From NCBI GenBank assembly GCA_021325555.1, contig JAJPGY010000029.1, positions 1 to 64,000 on the forward strand: a DNA stretch of 64,000 nucleotides, in the 5' to 3' direction. Below, piece after piece: positions 36,401-42,418 of this stretch (the stretch's first letter is position 1; every line of letters starts with the position of its first letter). The position numbers were made by a program, and so were the translations under genes. Origin of the DNA: Pseudomonadota bacterium. GTDB lineage: Bacteria; Cyanobacteriota; Vampirovibrionia; Obscuribacterales; Obscuribacteraceae. The notes under the pieces are model-generated. The model had not been told where the DNA came from. It worked only from the letters and a program-made list of their open reading frames with translations, and did no database searches.

Positions 36401-38260
36401 AGAATCGCTTCCAGGTTGTACCGTCCCATTGGTGATGGCGACGTAGCCGTTGTTGCCCACGAGTGAAGGCTGGGCTGCGGCAACGGTGACCGAGCCCCCG
36501 CCTCCGCTGCCGCCCGTGGCTGTGATGCCGGCAAGAGTCACCGCCTGCGTCGGGGTGGCTGGATAGGGGTTGCTGGTGCTGGTTGCTGCCCCATTGAACC
36601 CTGCGCCGGCAATGATGAGCACGTTGCCGTTGCTTCCCGCGCCGCTGCCGCTGGTGACAATGGTGGAAGGCACGCTGACCGTGCCGGAGGTCGATGAAGT
36701 GCCGGGAAAGGCAATCATCGTCACGTTGCCGCCGTTCCCGGAGGCTCCTCCGCCGGCAGAGGAGAATGTGGTGACGCCTGCAAGCTGAATGGCACCGCCG
36801 GTGTTCGATGGCCCTTGAATGGCGATGCTGCTGGTAGAGTCGGGGTTTGCCCCGCTCGAGCTCGGGCCGGTGGTCGCAAAGGGATTGCCAAAATCATTCG
36901 CGGCGCCGGCAATCATAGTGATGTTGCCGCCGTTGCCCGAGCCCGCGGCCGCCGTGCTGATCGTGGTCCCCGACGCCGCGGTAATGTCCTGGCTGGCGAC
37001 AATCGCCAGGTCCTGCCCTGAGAACGTCAAAGACCCGCTCAATGTGACGCTTCCCGCGTTGTTGTAAAAGGTCGGGTCGCCGGATATGGTCATGTTGCCG
37101 AGTGTCAGGTCAGTTGTCCGGGCGGACAGGTGCACCTGGGCGGCAGTGACGTTGACCGTGCCGGTTGCCTGGTCGACATTGGCGGTCGCGGTTCCCTGCC
37201 CGGTGTTAAGGTTGAGCTCCCCGGACAGCCAGTTGCCGCCGGTCAAGGTCAGATTGGCCGACCCGTTATAGCCGGCGTCGCGCACGTTGATGTTGCCCAC
37301 CAGCGCCTGAACCGTTCCCCCCTGATTGTTCACCCTTATGTCCGTGGCCTGCGGCGCGTTGAAGTACACGTTGCCTGCCTGGGCCGAGATCAGGCCGCTG
37401 TTGGTGACAAGCCCGGAGCCGGCAGTCAGGCTCACATCCCCGGACGCCTTCATCGACCCTGAGCTGGTAATGCTGCCTCCGGCATTGACGGTGAGCGCTC
37501 CCGGTGTGGCGATCGAGCCCTGGTTCACCACGCCGCCGGCGTTGATGGCCAGGCCGGCGGATGCAACGGCGTGGCCGGCAGGGGCGCTGGCGGGAACATA
37601 CCCCGAAATTAGTCCGCCGGGCAGGACCGTCAGGCTGCCCATATTGAGCACGGATGCCTGCCCCACCTGGGTCTGAAGCGCAAACAGCGAGCCGGCGACG
37701 GTCGCCGACCCGGCTACGTTCAAAGGTGAGCCGGTCGTAAAGCCGACGGCGCCGAGGGAAACATGGGAAGGCAGAACCAGCGATTGCAGGTTCGAGTCGA
37801 CCTGTGCCGGGGTTAGGCGCGCGTAGCCACCGATTGCTTCCCCCTGGCTGTTCAGCAGGAGCGTTTGCGTGTGGCTCGGGCTCACCAAAACCTGCCCGAT
37901 GGCCAGGTATTCCGCCGCGGTTATCTGCTGTCCTGGCGCAATCGTCGTGGCTTGCCCGCCCAGAATGAGGTGAACCGGGGTGGCGCTGGGGGATGGAAAT
38001 ATGTGGCTTAGCGAGCCGAGATTGAGGACGGCGTGGGCGGGAAGCGCCAGAGCGCCGCTATGAACGACGGGCGGCTGGGCCGGAGCCGGGGCGGCCGTGG
38101 TATTGGGGATCGACGTTTGCTGGGCCGTTGTGCCGCCCCCGGCAGTCTGCCCGTAGGCGGGCGGACTGCCGGCTGTCGCCAGGAAGACCAGCGCAAGGAA
38201 AACGGCAAAGGCGTGCCGCAGGTGGCAAGCGAGCTTCCGGGTACGAGCTCGATCAGGCAA
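24482..38260 (-). CDS. Giant secreted FHA-like beta-repeat protein with FecR-like C-terminal domain
   Basis: 4592 residues. TTG 38260 is supported by AGGGGG 8 nt upstream and gives a signal peptide (FAVFLALVFLATAGSPPAYG). Almost the whole chain is Gly/Ser/Thr/Val/Asn-rich beta-strand repeat (TLTAGGSI, NSTGPIALNLG patterns) as in filamentous haemagglutinin adhesins. I do not see the usual NPNGI/NPNL landmarks of the two-partner secretion domain, and no TpsB is nearby. After a Pro-rich linker (about residues 4200-4390), residues about 4395-4505 resemble a FecR domain (VELRRGSVLFMPNKAMTVET, then GSVVLVTAL, then HTVCLAPGHHILV). A basic tail follows. A surface, adhesion or matrix role is likely. 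It has no frameshift and is a single-gene unit. Confidence 0.9.
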   Translation of the reverse strand: MPDRARTRKLACHLRHAFAVFLALVFLATAGSPPAYGQTAGGGTTAQQTSIPNTTAAPAPAQPPVVHSGALALPAHAVLNLGSLSHIFPSPSATPVHLILGGQATTIAPGQQITAAEYLAIGQVLVSPSHTQTLLLNSQGEAIGGYARLTPAQVDSNLQSLVLPSHVSLGAVGFTTGSPLNVAGSATVAGSLFALQTQVGQASVLNMGSLTVLPGGLISGYVPASAPAGHAVASAGLAINAGGVVNQGSIATPGALTVNAGGSITSSGSMKASGDVSLTAGSGLVTNSGLISAQAGNVYFNAPQATDIRVNNQGGTVQALVGNINVRDAGYNGSANLTLTGGNWLSGELNLNTGQGTATANVDQATGTVNVTAAQVHLSARTTDLTLGNMTISGDPTFYNNAGSVTLSGSLTFSGQDLAIVASQDITAASGTTISTAAAGSGNGGNITMIAGAANDFGNPFATTGPSSSGANPDSTSSIAIQGPSNTGGAIQLAGVTTFSSAGGGASGNGGNVTMIAFPGTSSTSGTVSVPSTIVTSGSGAGSNGNVLIIAGAGFNGAATSTSNPYPATPTQAVTLAGITATGGSGGGGSVTVAAAQPSLVGNNGYVAITNGTVQPGSDSFAYVNVYAGKVTFQGSVTANQLTVVAGNNIGLDGAVTANSGISLTTYGSGTIGGAGTLNSTGPIALTFGNNPIYIGTSSGLITVTQGTTSPTVLTIGTAQNSLSSLSIAAPSDMTVSNNITVGGAASGALSLDTTANNPYGNNINLNASITANAGITLTVGGAGTIGGSGTVNSVGAIALNLGAQPVALGTVSSVLTVTQGASTTLSIGTAPNSISSLAITTGGNITTTSDIALGNSGALSLATTSGSGSIDLEHSLTANLGITLSTTGTGTIGGPGSINSKGPIAVNLGTGTATLSATASSTTIGQGTAATLTIGALPSAISSLTVNSAGSINVASPINLTDGSLTLGITSGAGTIGGSGSVFASSGIGLTLGALGGAVLSSTSSGKLTVVQGTASLTITSPTQVGSLTINSPESITVSNAVNLGNASLSLISSAAGNNITLNGNLTANGGIALTVSGTGIISGAHGTVDSTGPITLNLGSDAASLSVNNSLITVTQGGAASVSIGTTPASISSLSVSSAGNLTIPGNISVNGNMTLSVSGSNTITGTGTIAATTLTVNMGTSGSSTLATSVQQLASTSSGASLTINQTGSLQLNANNEGSGTLSISTDKDSNIDVNGTVTANGGITLTALGGGTIGGSGVLNSTGAIALTPGTAGTTTLDMSSGNITVGQGTSPALRIGSPASLGSLTINSPTAISVTSAITIGGSFSGALTLNSTGADNNISLNGNSLTANGGVSLSVAGAGAIDGGGSGGTINSTGPIALSFGTNNVTISSASNLISIAQGGNSVTIGTPASSLSSLAVSAAGSITLSSAVNAGSADVALAITTGGTGTISSAGSSDSLTTTGNITLTLGSEPAGATTTTVDSLSGNIIVSQGTSSPITIAAPSSLASLTINSANSITTTANTVTVGGASTGFLALNSTTQGNTITLDGTLTANGGVALSVTGAGTILGAGSLSSAGSIAISLGTPNNGVSISQSSGNIVMSGGASTKFSTPAALSVSCACDITVGSLAVSNLSLSATGAGTIDSGASVISTTASGQGFLTLSYGQAVVLGTTSGGDFAVTAGGKTVVASSAPAEFTLNAPAVTINSNTAINAPAVFRIHTNNLFDSGTITSSQPDGLVVISNYGLSGGLALSGNGTASHPATITVTNGGNINILEYNGQTIAINSSYSMDPGDGGGVRIWEAVIPDASYPTFIDNPVYAPSSGALVNPNHGQITIANGVTLTLGSVPNSVAAESTYPSVAAPTITIGTTSGSGAVVQTMNASVLAIHTDNLIDNGTITSSAPGSALIEINDRGMNPLSQLTLSGHPQPITIADNPSNTGGSITIEDFYGQQININASYTLNSGGGATNTAGLTGIWESSLGGDATPAGTGPALESSHASGILVVAPGVTLTLTCQPEVELDVPTQIVGSGARIIATGGAQQLTIEANHLTNNGQIIDRVPNSLMGVANDDVGTPYATDADIQGTIRISGNGSFSFASGVPGTISIGNEGSGVPSLIHGVTFDGSQTFTVTPGSNSGITIQANSAITIGSGTTQAFSGSDVTFDAPATINNGAVTSATGNIIVQNSGATQASTLLVNNGSFSTSSINASINVTGPVTVTGTGTSPASGALIVGGTGGTFSVGGFHNSTFIEGGSAIPVAIFGAITAIAGGLSIESSNITINGKVESSVPGGVISLDNNTAATGGLTISANGGIVAYTGGASGAILINENNANQPINISGNLTLYAGTGSASVAGILATSNSGTTLTLENGASLSITAVNAAEGSLFAMPVITASGGSSTVSLTTADASADLLASLSVGTGTVSLIPIVASERILVGSSSAAAGSFNVTSGVLSSIAAGKLVIGSLSSTGGTVLSGSISLPSGTAGTTPGVYDLDFETGGSYSNPSSRSIDTAGNNLTINALGPVNTGGGTITAPVVSISGRSASGAGVTINGALTIDANTINFAATAAGPSAPPVLAVAGGATLSLTGTPNLTIPGAASISGTLTASGNLTLTVDGNLTTTGRISAGGGEIALNTGSGGNIALGGTIGGSTTAVVVHAAGNITQATPGTISGTSVSITSDSGNIGNTSTKSPNVVVTTTPALTVGASNQANLSDTAAGGVQINGLTTNTFQLKASSTITLGGAISAPNVSLTGTGANTSIALGYGVGTGAGAVVLTATGNGTISQSGGLIQAATLTMSSGSGSIGSSLPTAISTRAGTLSLHTAGAAFINNQPAVTLAASTVGSATVAASQLNLVSANVITTAGAISAPAINLSSSLSSGPGIVVGAGSTLNATAASKSAITLTAAGVTVGGTINGSTGTVTLDTNNTATPITVGSSGSGFNVSPAALSNIKAGTLVIGSTADTGTLTVTSNLNLSGPYNLQLLNGAGIDTTAGTMTIGARMLSITSSGGLINLGAISGTSGSVTISNQGTATTGIELNGLVAAATVNLSSTQSGIAFGNGTADGVAKGTTSVTVTALGPSSNITSSNTVLDAISSPAVKLQAGNNVVSLGVVNPQSKAGPVSLTVTAGHDATVIGEGQINFMNASSAVHNLDVFANAGGSGGNMTMTAGATVSAGNQLRLDLPGAANLTQAGATVTLTSPTVIISGNSGTFGSGAAPIKIGTSNLTASTTGTGSVFVSNAGDVTLTGANTAGGQFSLTSAGNVKIGSGATVSAGRSVSLTDTLPSSSIAQLDAGGITTLFSPSIVLKAGLGIGAPGNEITVAASRSPAGASETVALTANSGAGVSVVATNSAATGTIENLNLTGASSAGAASTFSASTSGTEAGSIKLVSGASVTASGGTIDLTAASGGNILQQAAGTTLTAGAVNLSVAGADNSIGTGGTGGVAIGITNGTHAVNLTASTGTGVSGTGSIFVASAGSVNITGNLSAGGQLSLITTGAGANVTIGSGAAILAGGAASIKAAGSITQADNTGLIAAQPLSLIAGAGGIGSGGQALVVDGSGDNPEQLTVQSGGMANVSGAAGLSVASASATGALTLTALSGTVVSSGTISGASVALNSIGPSPGVNLGGNVTASGASGVTIDTGGVAGDAPGKSITSTAGFVAITASNLAFGGTGNGAINAGARTVTLTPAASSQTIGVGSAGGSFAVTGSVLKAITAGTLVIGSTSNTGGTAVAGTLSVGGSGAGAYNLTFDTGGAFDASLATINFGARTVTVDQGISKATVTTGAAAGTTGTFEVAAGAGITVGEPILVGAGGHVSLSTPSGAVSLGSNVGGTGAVVVINNTSTASTDGITGSGVVIGGNVRLTTAGGAIENSGATPLNTQASTLSVVSAGNAMISNTGALTLANSSAGATQGLRVTASGNIAVSGTVGSSGSSVALNASSSGSISTVGTGVIEGNATLSSAGGNIGTLAAPLKTAATSLTASTTGSGSVVVNNNNSSGLTVAGANASGSGAFQITENGPLSVTGSITTNAPTTASTGLLKLVQTNGTQPLTVNDNLTANGGSIVIQNQNASGSIVLGDGNTSVGISTNVVSSLTSANGQVSVFLGTTAPAQTGRKTSSWNNITITQSPAGAVYLGSNPPQVIGGTGGTASTAPTIILKNQNVLFNVPTTTMPGTITINKGVTITADPQAPVAGLSAPQVDNAPTATRAGSALPLAAPYEPAFHESYNWAVSPAPVSAPPNASAPAASNTNVTTATVQIGPGIPGGAGGTPALESGKDARAPGIGQVGSPAPEEFDPENIILFDGLSIRTDEQIAPNAAKLPVEGTGEIGPSYDAIPAAGARHASPASCLQQISYVVPSAVLPVSHQEDSYTNAGGACPAPTGFNPPRQRRYGVQLTSGVDAGVGVNGTTVELRRGSVLFMPNKAMTVETNFGCVSIAAGSVVLVTALHNGVAIYDLHDGRSGDVRFSMPAHTVCLAPGHHILVTRQGAAGYEQVNPLASIGHRKLQMYDCGLGTRQFSSEFSIVSALNGLRLLTRMKHSQNPHDVQVLQQLMKNAAIIQMTRTNSGAFRRLGTSRSYATAVAAQR
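25102..25121. repeat. 20-bp perfect GC palindrome inside the giant gene
   Basis: GGGCGGGGCATGCCCCGCCC is a perfect palindrome and is identical to the core at 39302-39321 in an intergenic region. Here it lies in frame in the giant gene and yields the linker peptide AGGACPAPT just before the FecR-like domain. It looks like an inserted REP-type sequence that kept the frame open. Confidence 0.8.
25205..25224. repeat. Second intragenic GC palindrome
   Basis: GGGCGAGGC-GT-GCCTCGCCC has 9-bp perfect arms. It is a variant of the palindrome at 25102, about 100 bp away, and encodes part of AAGARHASPAS in the same linker of the giant protein. Confidence 0.7.
25400..25447. repeat. Third intragenic palindromic element
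   Basis: GGCGCGGGC (25400-25408) and GCCCGCGCC (25439-25447) are 9-bp perfect arms around 30 nt that contain a further partial fold (cccgctttcaagcgccggcg). In the protein it encodes GAGGTPALESGKDARAP, a peptide pattern I have seen as the translation of dispersed intergenic palindromes in other GC-rich genomes. Confidence 0.6.
33340..36340 (-). repeat. Tandem protein repeats of roughly 80-100 residues in the giant gene
   Basis: About ten imperfect units between residues about 640 and 1640 each follow the order (N)ITLNGxLTANGGIxLxVxGxGTIxG, NSTGPIALxLG, ITVTQGxxxxxxIGT, SISSLxVxSAGxIT, and then a short variable stretch. The DNA is diverged enough that units are not identical, so the array is old rather than freshly amplified. 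Shorter related repeats continue on both sides. Confidence 0.75.
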
Positions 38261-38422
38261 ATGACAGTCCCCCTAGCCCGGCTGTCGCCGAACGGCGATA
38301 CGGCTACGCGAGCACTCGCAGCGGCCCCCAATATGACACCTTTATACCCTCTCGGGATATAGATCACCCACTACTCCAGGTAAGAGTACATGACTCCATG
38401 GATGTATTGCTTTTCCAATTCT

Positions 38423-38812
38423 CTACGCCGGATCCTCGGCAGGCAGATCGATTTTAGCGGTGACCGGCTCGATGTCGCGCGACGGGGTGGTGGTCTCCAT
38501 ATAACCAAGGTTCAGTTGAACTGCCCTGATCAAGCTGGTTACGTCAACACCGGCAGGGGCGAAGGACAGGTGCTGCGTCAAGCGCTCCAGCCCGCGGCGA
38601 AAGAGCTTCCGCGCGCCCCGTTGGTTGCCTCTTAGAAGGTGATGGTAAGCGACGGCGATCTGAATGATTCCCTGCGTGAACTGGCGCTCCGGCTCACCTT
38701 GCCGGTGCCACAGCTCCTCGAGCGTCTCGTGGCACTGGAAGTAATCGCGCCTGTTGAATTCCTCGATTCCCTTCTTTAGTGCCGGCGGCAGCGCTTCACT
38801 CATCTCTAACAT
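38423..38812 (-). CDS. DUF309 domain protein
   Basis: 129 residues with the DUF309 pattern: GIEEFNRRDYFQCHETLEELWHRQ, FTQGIIQIAVAYHHLLRGNQRGARKLFRRGLERL. The conserved H-E-x-L-E-x-x-W block suggests an all-helical, possibly metal- or ligand-binding protein whose function is unknown. The start is either ATG 38812 or ATG 38803; neither has a strong ribosome-binding site. It stands alone, 160 bp upstream of the giant gene on the same strand. Confidence 0.8.
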   Translation of the reverse strand: MLEMSEALPPALKKGIEEFNRRDYFQCHETLEELWHRQGEPERQFTQGIIQIAVAYHHLLRGNQRGARKLFRRGLERLTQHLSFAPAGVDVTSLIRAVQLNLGYMETTTPSRDIEPVTAKIDLPAEDPA

Positions 38813-38924
38813 GGATTTAACAACCGCAATTGAACTCTAGCGTGTCAAGAGGCGTCTTTAACAATGTGCAGACCGGACTGCGATTAAACAACGAATACCA
38901 CCGATCGATAAGGAGCATAGGTTA

Positions 38925-39284
38925 ATGACTAGCAAGAATGCAATTCTGCGTACGGGAAGAGGCGGAATCTTGACCGCGCTTGCGCTGGCGACGGTGCTGG
39001 TCACCGGCAACAATCCCAGTTATGCTGGATGGTTTGGGCAGCACCATCCGCGGCGGGCCGAAGTACTCCACCGCGATTCCTATCTCAACCGGGAGATCCG
39101 CTGTGACCGGGGAAATCTTGGCGGTCGCTACTGGCAGCTCGAAAGCGAAGATGGCAGAATCCGGCGCCAGGAGCAGCGGGACGCCAGGCTGAATGGCGGC
39201 TACATTACGCCGGCGGAGCAGTACCGACTGAACTGGGAAGAAAGCCGCTTGCAGAGGCAGATCAATCGCGACTATCACCCCTAG
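38925..39284 (+). CDS. Small exported protein of unknown function
   Basis: 119 residues. AGGAG lies 9 nt before ATG 38925. A signal peptide (GILTALALATVLVTGNNPSYAG) precedes a short, charged, helical domain: RDSYLNREIRCDRGNLGG, then RRQEQRDARLNGGYITPAEQ, then NWEESRLQRQINRDYHP. The NGGYIT-E pattern recalls a loop between helices, but there is no clear EF-hand. No family is assigned. It is followed at once by a REP-like palindrome. Confidence 0.75.
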   Translation: MTSKNAILRTGRGGILTALALATVLVTGNNPSYAGWFGQHHPRRAEVLHRDSYLNREIRCDRGNLGGRYWQLESEDGRIRRQEQRDARLNGGYITPAEQYRLNWEESRLQRQINRDYHP

Positions 39285-39299
39285 GGTGCCGATGGTAAT

Positions 39300-39323
39300 G
39301 CGGGCGGGGCATGCCCCGCCCGC
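39300..39323. repeat. 24-bp perfect GC palindrome (REP-like)
   Basis: Two 12-base halves, GCGGGCGGGGCA and TGCCCCGCCCGC, are exact reverse complements. The 20-bp core is identical to the copy inside the giant gene at 25102-25121. It lies between two convergent genes and lacks a T-run, though it could still slow polymerase or stabilise mRNA ends. Confidence 0.85.
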
Positions 39324-39358
39324 ACCGGCCGGCGGCGCTGACGAGGTATCGGCAGTTT

Positions 39359-40243
39359 TTACTGGTAATTGATGGTATAGGTCATATCCGGCGGCTCTCC
39401 TTTTGCGGGCGCGTTTGCCCAGAACATCAGCACAAGGCGTGCCGGCAACTTTGTAATCTTGAAGCGATCGAGCTCGGCGCGAGCGGGGCTCATATTATTG
39501 CAACCGCCCGGATAGCCGCAGCTGCCGCCGCAATGGATGAATTGCGGTATGGAGATGATCCCGCGCATCGGTGATCCGATTTCGATGTTGTACGCCCACG
39601 CCGGCGGGATGTAAACGTAATTGAGCCCGAGGTCGCGCGCGTTTATAAGCTCGAGCCCCATGCCGGCGCTGCGCGTGTCGTATCTGGAATATCCGAGCAT
39701 CGACGCAAGTTGACTTTCCAGCGAGGACACATGGTACGTAACCTCGGCCTTGCCCTGATCCGGCCACCAGCGAAGTCCTGCCGGCTGGTAAAATGTCGGA
39801 TAGCTCATTTGAAGAAGGTCGGCTTCCCGTATCCTTCTTCTGTCCAGCCCGATTATCTCCATGTTGCCCGCAAGGAGAAACGGATTGAGAACGAAACGCG
39901 ACTCCTCCGCCGGACCGATGATGCTCTTTGATCCTCTTCCGTAGAACGCCATGCCGATGGTACCCCACCAGGGCTTGCGATCCTCGACCTGTCCGAAGAC
40001 TTCGCTGTTGGGCTTGTAGTCGCTCTTGAGCAGCGCCGCGTATTTATTTACCTCGGCCTTTCTCATCGCCATTATCTGAGCGACCGGCTTGAAGTTGAAA
40101 TCCGCCGGCGGCGCGATCGGAATCTGGATCGGTCCTTTTATCTTTGCCGCCTTGCCGATCGCCAGCTCATTAGCGCGTGTGCAGGCGGTGAAGGTGCAGC
40201 ACGCAACGGCGGCCGCGAGGAAATGTGTGATCGGTCGTCTCAT
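39359..40243 (-). CDS. Exported protein (possible lipoprotein), unknown function, last gene of the HyuA operon
   Basis: 294 residues from ATG 40243, with GGGGG 7 nt upstream; GTG 40249 is the alternative. The N-terminus MRRPITHFLAAAVACCTFTACTRA is a signal peptide with cysteines that could serve as a lipobox. The mature part has several Trp/Tyr-rich strands (YQPAGLRWWPDQGKAEVTYHV) and a Cys cluster (HCGGSCGYPGGCNN). I recognise no family. It begins 16 nt after the hyuA stop on the same strand, so it is probably cotranscribed. Confidence 0.7.
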   Translation of the reverse strand: MRRPITHFLAAAVACCTFTACTRANELAIGKAAKIKGPIQIPIAPPADFNFKPVAQIMAMRKAEVNKYAALLKSDYKPNSEVFGQVEDRKPWWGTIGMAFYGRGSKSIIGPAEESRFVLNPFLLAGNMEIIGLDRRRIREADLLQMSYPTFYQPAGLRWWPDQGKAEVTYHVSSLESQLASMLGYSRYDTRSAGMGLELINARDLGLNYVYIPPAWAYNIEIGSPMRGIISIPQFIHCGGSCGYPGGCNNMSPARAELDRFKITKLPARLVLMFWANAPAKGEPPDMTYTINYQ

Positions 40244-40259
40244 CTTCACGCCCCCGCTC

Positions 40260-42407
40260 TTACGGTAAGCTCGCGATCACGATTGTCTTCGAGTCTTGCG
40301 GCAATGTCTCCAGCTCGATCTTTGCCACCGAGACTATCTGTGAAAGGTCCAACAGTCCGGACAGATCGATGATCTTTGTTCCCGCAAGTAGCATCATCGC
40401 GGGAAGAATTCTGCCGGCGTCGCCGTATTGTGAGTGGTCCTCGGCGATGTCTGCCAGCGCCTTCTCGGTTCGAGAGACAGTAGTGAGCTGTGCGATTCCG
40501 TCCTTTATTTGCAGGCGGATCACGCCTGTCTCGTCCAGGGTGCGCAGGGAGTGGTGTTTTAGTTTGAAGAGCCTGCCGAGCCGGCTCGTGGTTGTTTCGG
40601 CGGCGTACACCTGGAAATGATCGGTTTCGCAGGCGAGGCGAACGGCCTCGGGCGCAACGCGCATCGAATCGGCGACCAGCTTCTTGCGCTCATCGGGGCT
40701 GAGCGCCCGCTTCAACTCCTTCGCGGTCGTCAGGCTCGTGGCACCGAAAGCGGTGGCGCGCACGATGCTCGTCTTCGGGTCGACTTCAACCTGCACCTCC
40801 ACCGTCGCCGGATCGGCTCCCATTCGCTGCACGGCCACTACCGCCTCCTGGCGCACCCTGAGGATAGCTTCGGCGTCCGGATTCATGATCTGCCGTTCCA
40901 CTGACTCGCGGACAAGGGCAAGCGCAACTCCTATCGCTGAGATGACGTCGGCATTTTCCGCCAGGCTGTGCCTCAGCCCCCTGTGCCTGCCAAGGAAGGG
41001 CACCAGCGCGGCAGCGCCGCCGCCGCCGCCCACCAGGCTCACCATTGCCGGATCCATTTTATAGTCTTTGATCAGCTCATGCACGACCGGCCAGCACTTG
41101 CCGGTGGCCGCCTCGAGAACCCTGTCCGCAGCCTGCTCGGGGCTGGCGTGCAGCCGGACGGCGATGGGTTCCACGGCTTTCCGGATCGCTTCCACATTCC
41201 CTCTTGCGCAATTGCCCTCAGGCACCAGCCCGAGCAGATTGGCGGCGCAGGTTGGGGTGAAGCAGACCGAGGGATCGGCTTGGCCTTCGCTGAGCACCGC
41301 GTAATCGGAAGGATCGCCGGGTTGCGGGGTGATGAGGCTCACCTGCGGGCTGGTCAGCGCCGGCGAGAAGGAGGCGTAACCGAGTCCGGCTATGTGGGCG
41401 CTGCGCGGGCCGACGTCGACCAGCCTGTCGCCGCTTATGCGCAGCATGGAACCGCCGGCGATACCGACCGTCCGCACGTCCAGCGTGCGCAGGTATACTT
41501 TGTGACCTCCGACCTCCGCGGACTTCACCTGTGCCTTGCCGTTGCGGATCGCTGAAATGTCGGTGCTCGTCCCGCCCACCTCCAGGAAGATGCCGTCCGA
41601 GATGTGCAGGTACATCATGGCTGCGGCAACGCCGGCGGCGGGTCCCGAGAGGATGGTCAGAATCGGGCGTTTGCGCATCGAGTCTATGTCCATGACGCCG
41701 CCGTCCGAGCGCATGATCATGAGCGGCGCCTTGATGCCCGCCTCGCGCACGCTCCGGTCGGTCATGGTCGCGGCTTCGATCATCTTCGGGAGCATGGAGG
41801 CGTTTATTACCGCGGTGCGCGTCCTTACAGTCAGCCCGTAGAGCCGGCTCACCTCCGATCCGGCCGTGGCGTAAAGGCCCATCTCCTCCGCTACCGCCAG
41901 CGCCCTCAGCTCGTTGTCCGGCTCATCGACGGAGAACGCCTCGCTTATGGCCACCGCGCCGGCGCCGCCGGCCACCAGCTCGCTCAGCGCCGAGCGGATG
42001 GCATCGTCCGACGGCGGCTTGCTGGTGTTGATGAAGCGGTGCGTCGTCTTGAGGAACTTGTCGCGCGCCAGCCTGATATGCCCCACATTGCTCGCCGCTC
42101 TGGCGAGCCAGGCGTTTCCGCCGGCGCCCATGCCCAGGATGCCCACCGGCGCCACGTCGCCCTCGAGCAACGCGTTGGTCGCTTGCGTGGTGCTGTGCGC
42201 GATGAAACTGACGTCATCGGGAGCTATGCCGGCGCCGGAAAGCAGAAGCTGGAGCGACTCGATTATGCCGGCGGCGACGCCCTGGGCCGCGCGATGGGTG
42301 GTGAGCACCTTCGCTTTGCCGACGAGCTTGAGCTCGGCGCCGTCGATGGCCACGGCATGCGTGAATGTGCCGCCCACGTCGATGCCAATGCGAATGTTAC
42401 CGGCCAT
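40260..42407 (-). CDS. HyuA-like hydantoinase/5-oxoprolinase subunit A
   Basis: 715 residues. The N-terminus IGIDVGGTFTHAVAID is the ATP-binding motif of the hydantoinase A/oxoprolinase family (actin-like fold); LLEGDVAPVGILGMGAGG and LEVGGTSTDIS also fit. These enzymes use ATP to open 5-membered cyclic amides (hydantoin, oxoproline) or carboxylate ketones, usually with a HyuB partner. No hyuB is in the window, so it acts alone or with a distant subunit. It starts 11 nt after the transporter stop, which suggests the transporter imports its substrate. Confidence 0.85.
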   Translation of the reverse strand: MAGNIRIGIDVGGTFTHAVAIDGAELKLVGKAKVLTTHRAAQGVAAGIIESLQLLLSGAGIAPDDVSFIAHSTTQATNALLEGDVAPVGILGMGAGGNAWLARAASNVGHIRLARDKFLKTTHRFINTSKPPSDDAIRSALSELVAGGAGAVAISEAFSVDEPDNELRALAVAEEMGLYATAGSEVSRLYGLTVRTRTAVINASMLPKMIEAATMTDRSVREAGIKAPLMIMRSDGGVMDIDSMRKRPILTILSGPAAGVAAAMMYLHISDGIFLEVGGTSTDISAIRNGKAQVKSAEVGGHKVYLRTLDVRTVGIAGGSMLRISGDRLVDVGPRSAHIAGLGYASFSPALTSPQVSLITPQPGDPSDYAVLSEGQADPSVCFTPTCAANLLGLVPEGNCARGNVEAIRKAVEPIAVRLHASPEQAADRVLEAATGKCWPVVHELIKDYKMDPAMVSLVGGGGGAAALVPFLGRHRGLRHSLAENADVISAIGVALALVRESVERQIMNPDAEAILRVRQEAVVAVQRMGADPATVEVQVEVDPKTSIVRATAFGATSLTTAKELKRALSPDERKKLVADSMRVAPEAVRLACETDHFQVYAAETTTSRLGRLFKLKHHSLRTLDETGVIRLQIKDGIAQLTTVSRTEKALADIAEDHSQYGDAGRILPAMMLLAGTKIIDLSGLLDLSQIVSVAKIELETLPQDSKTIVIASLP

Positions 42408-42418
42408 CTTTCACCAGC

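Noticed and set aside
24482..38260. Classical two-partner secretion haemagglutinin
   Set aside because: The repeat type fits, but the N-terminal TPS landmarks and a TpsB partner are not seen. I call it FHA-like only.
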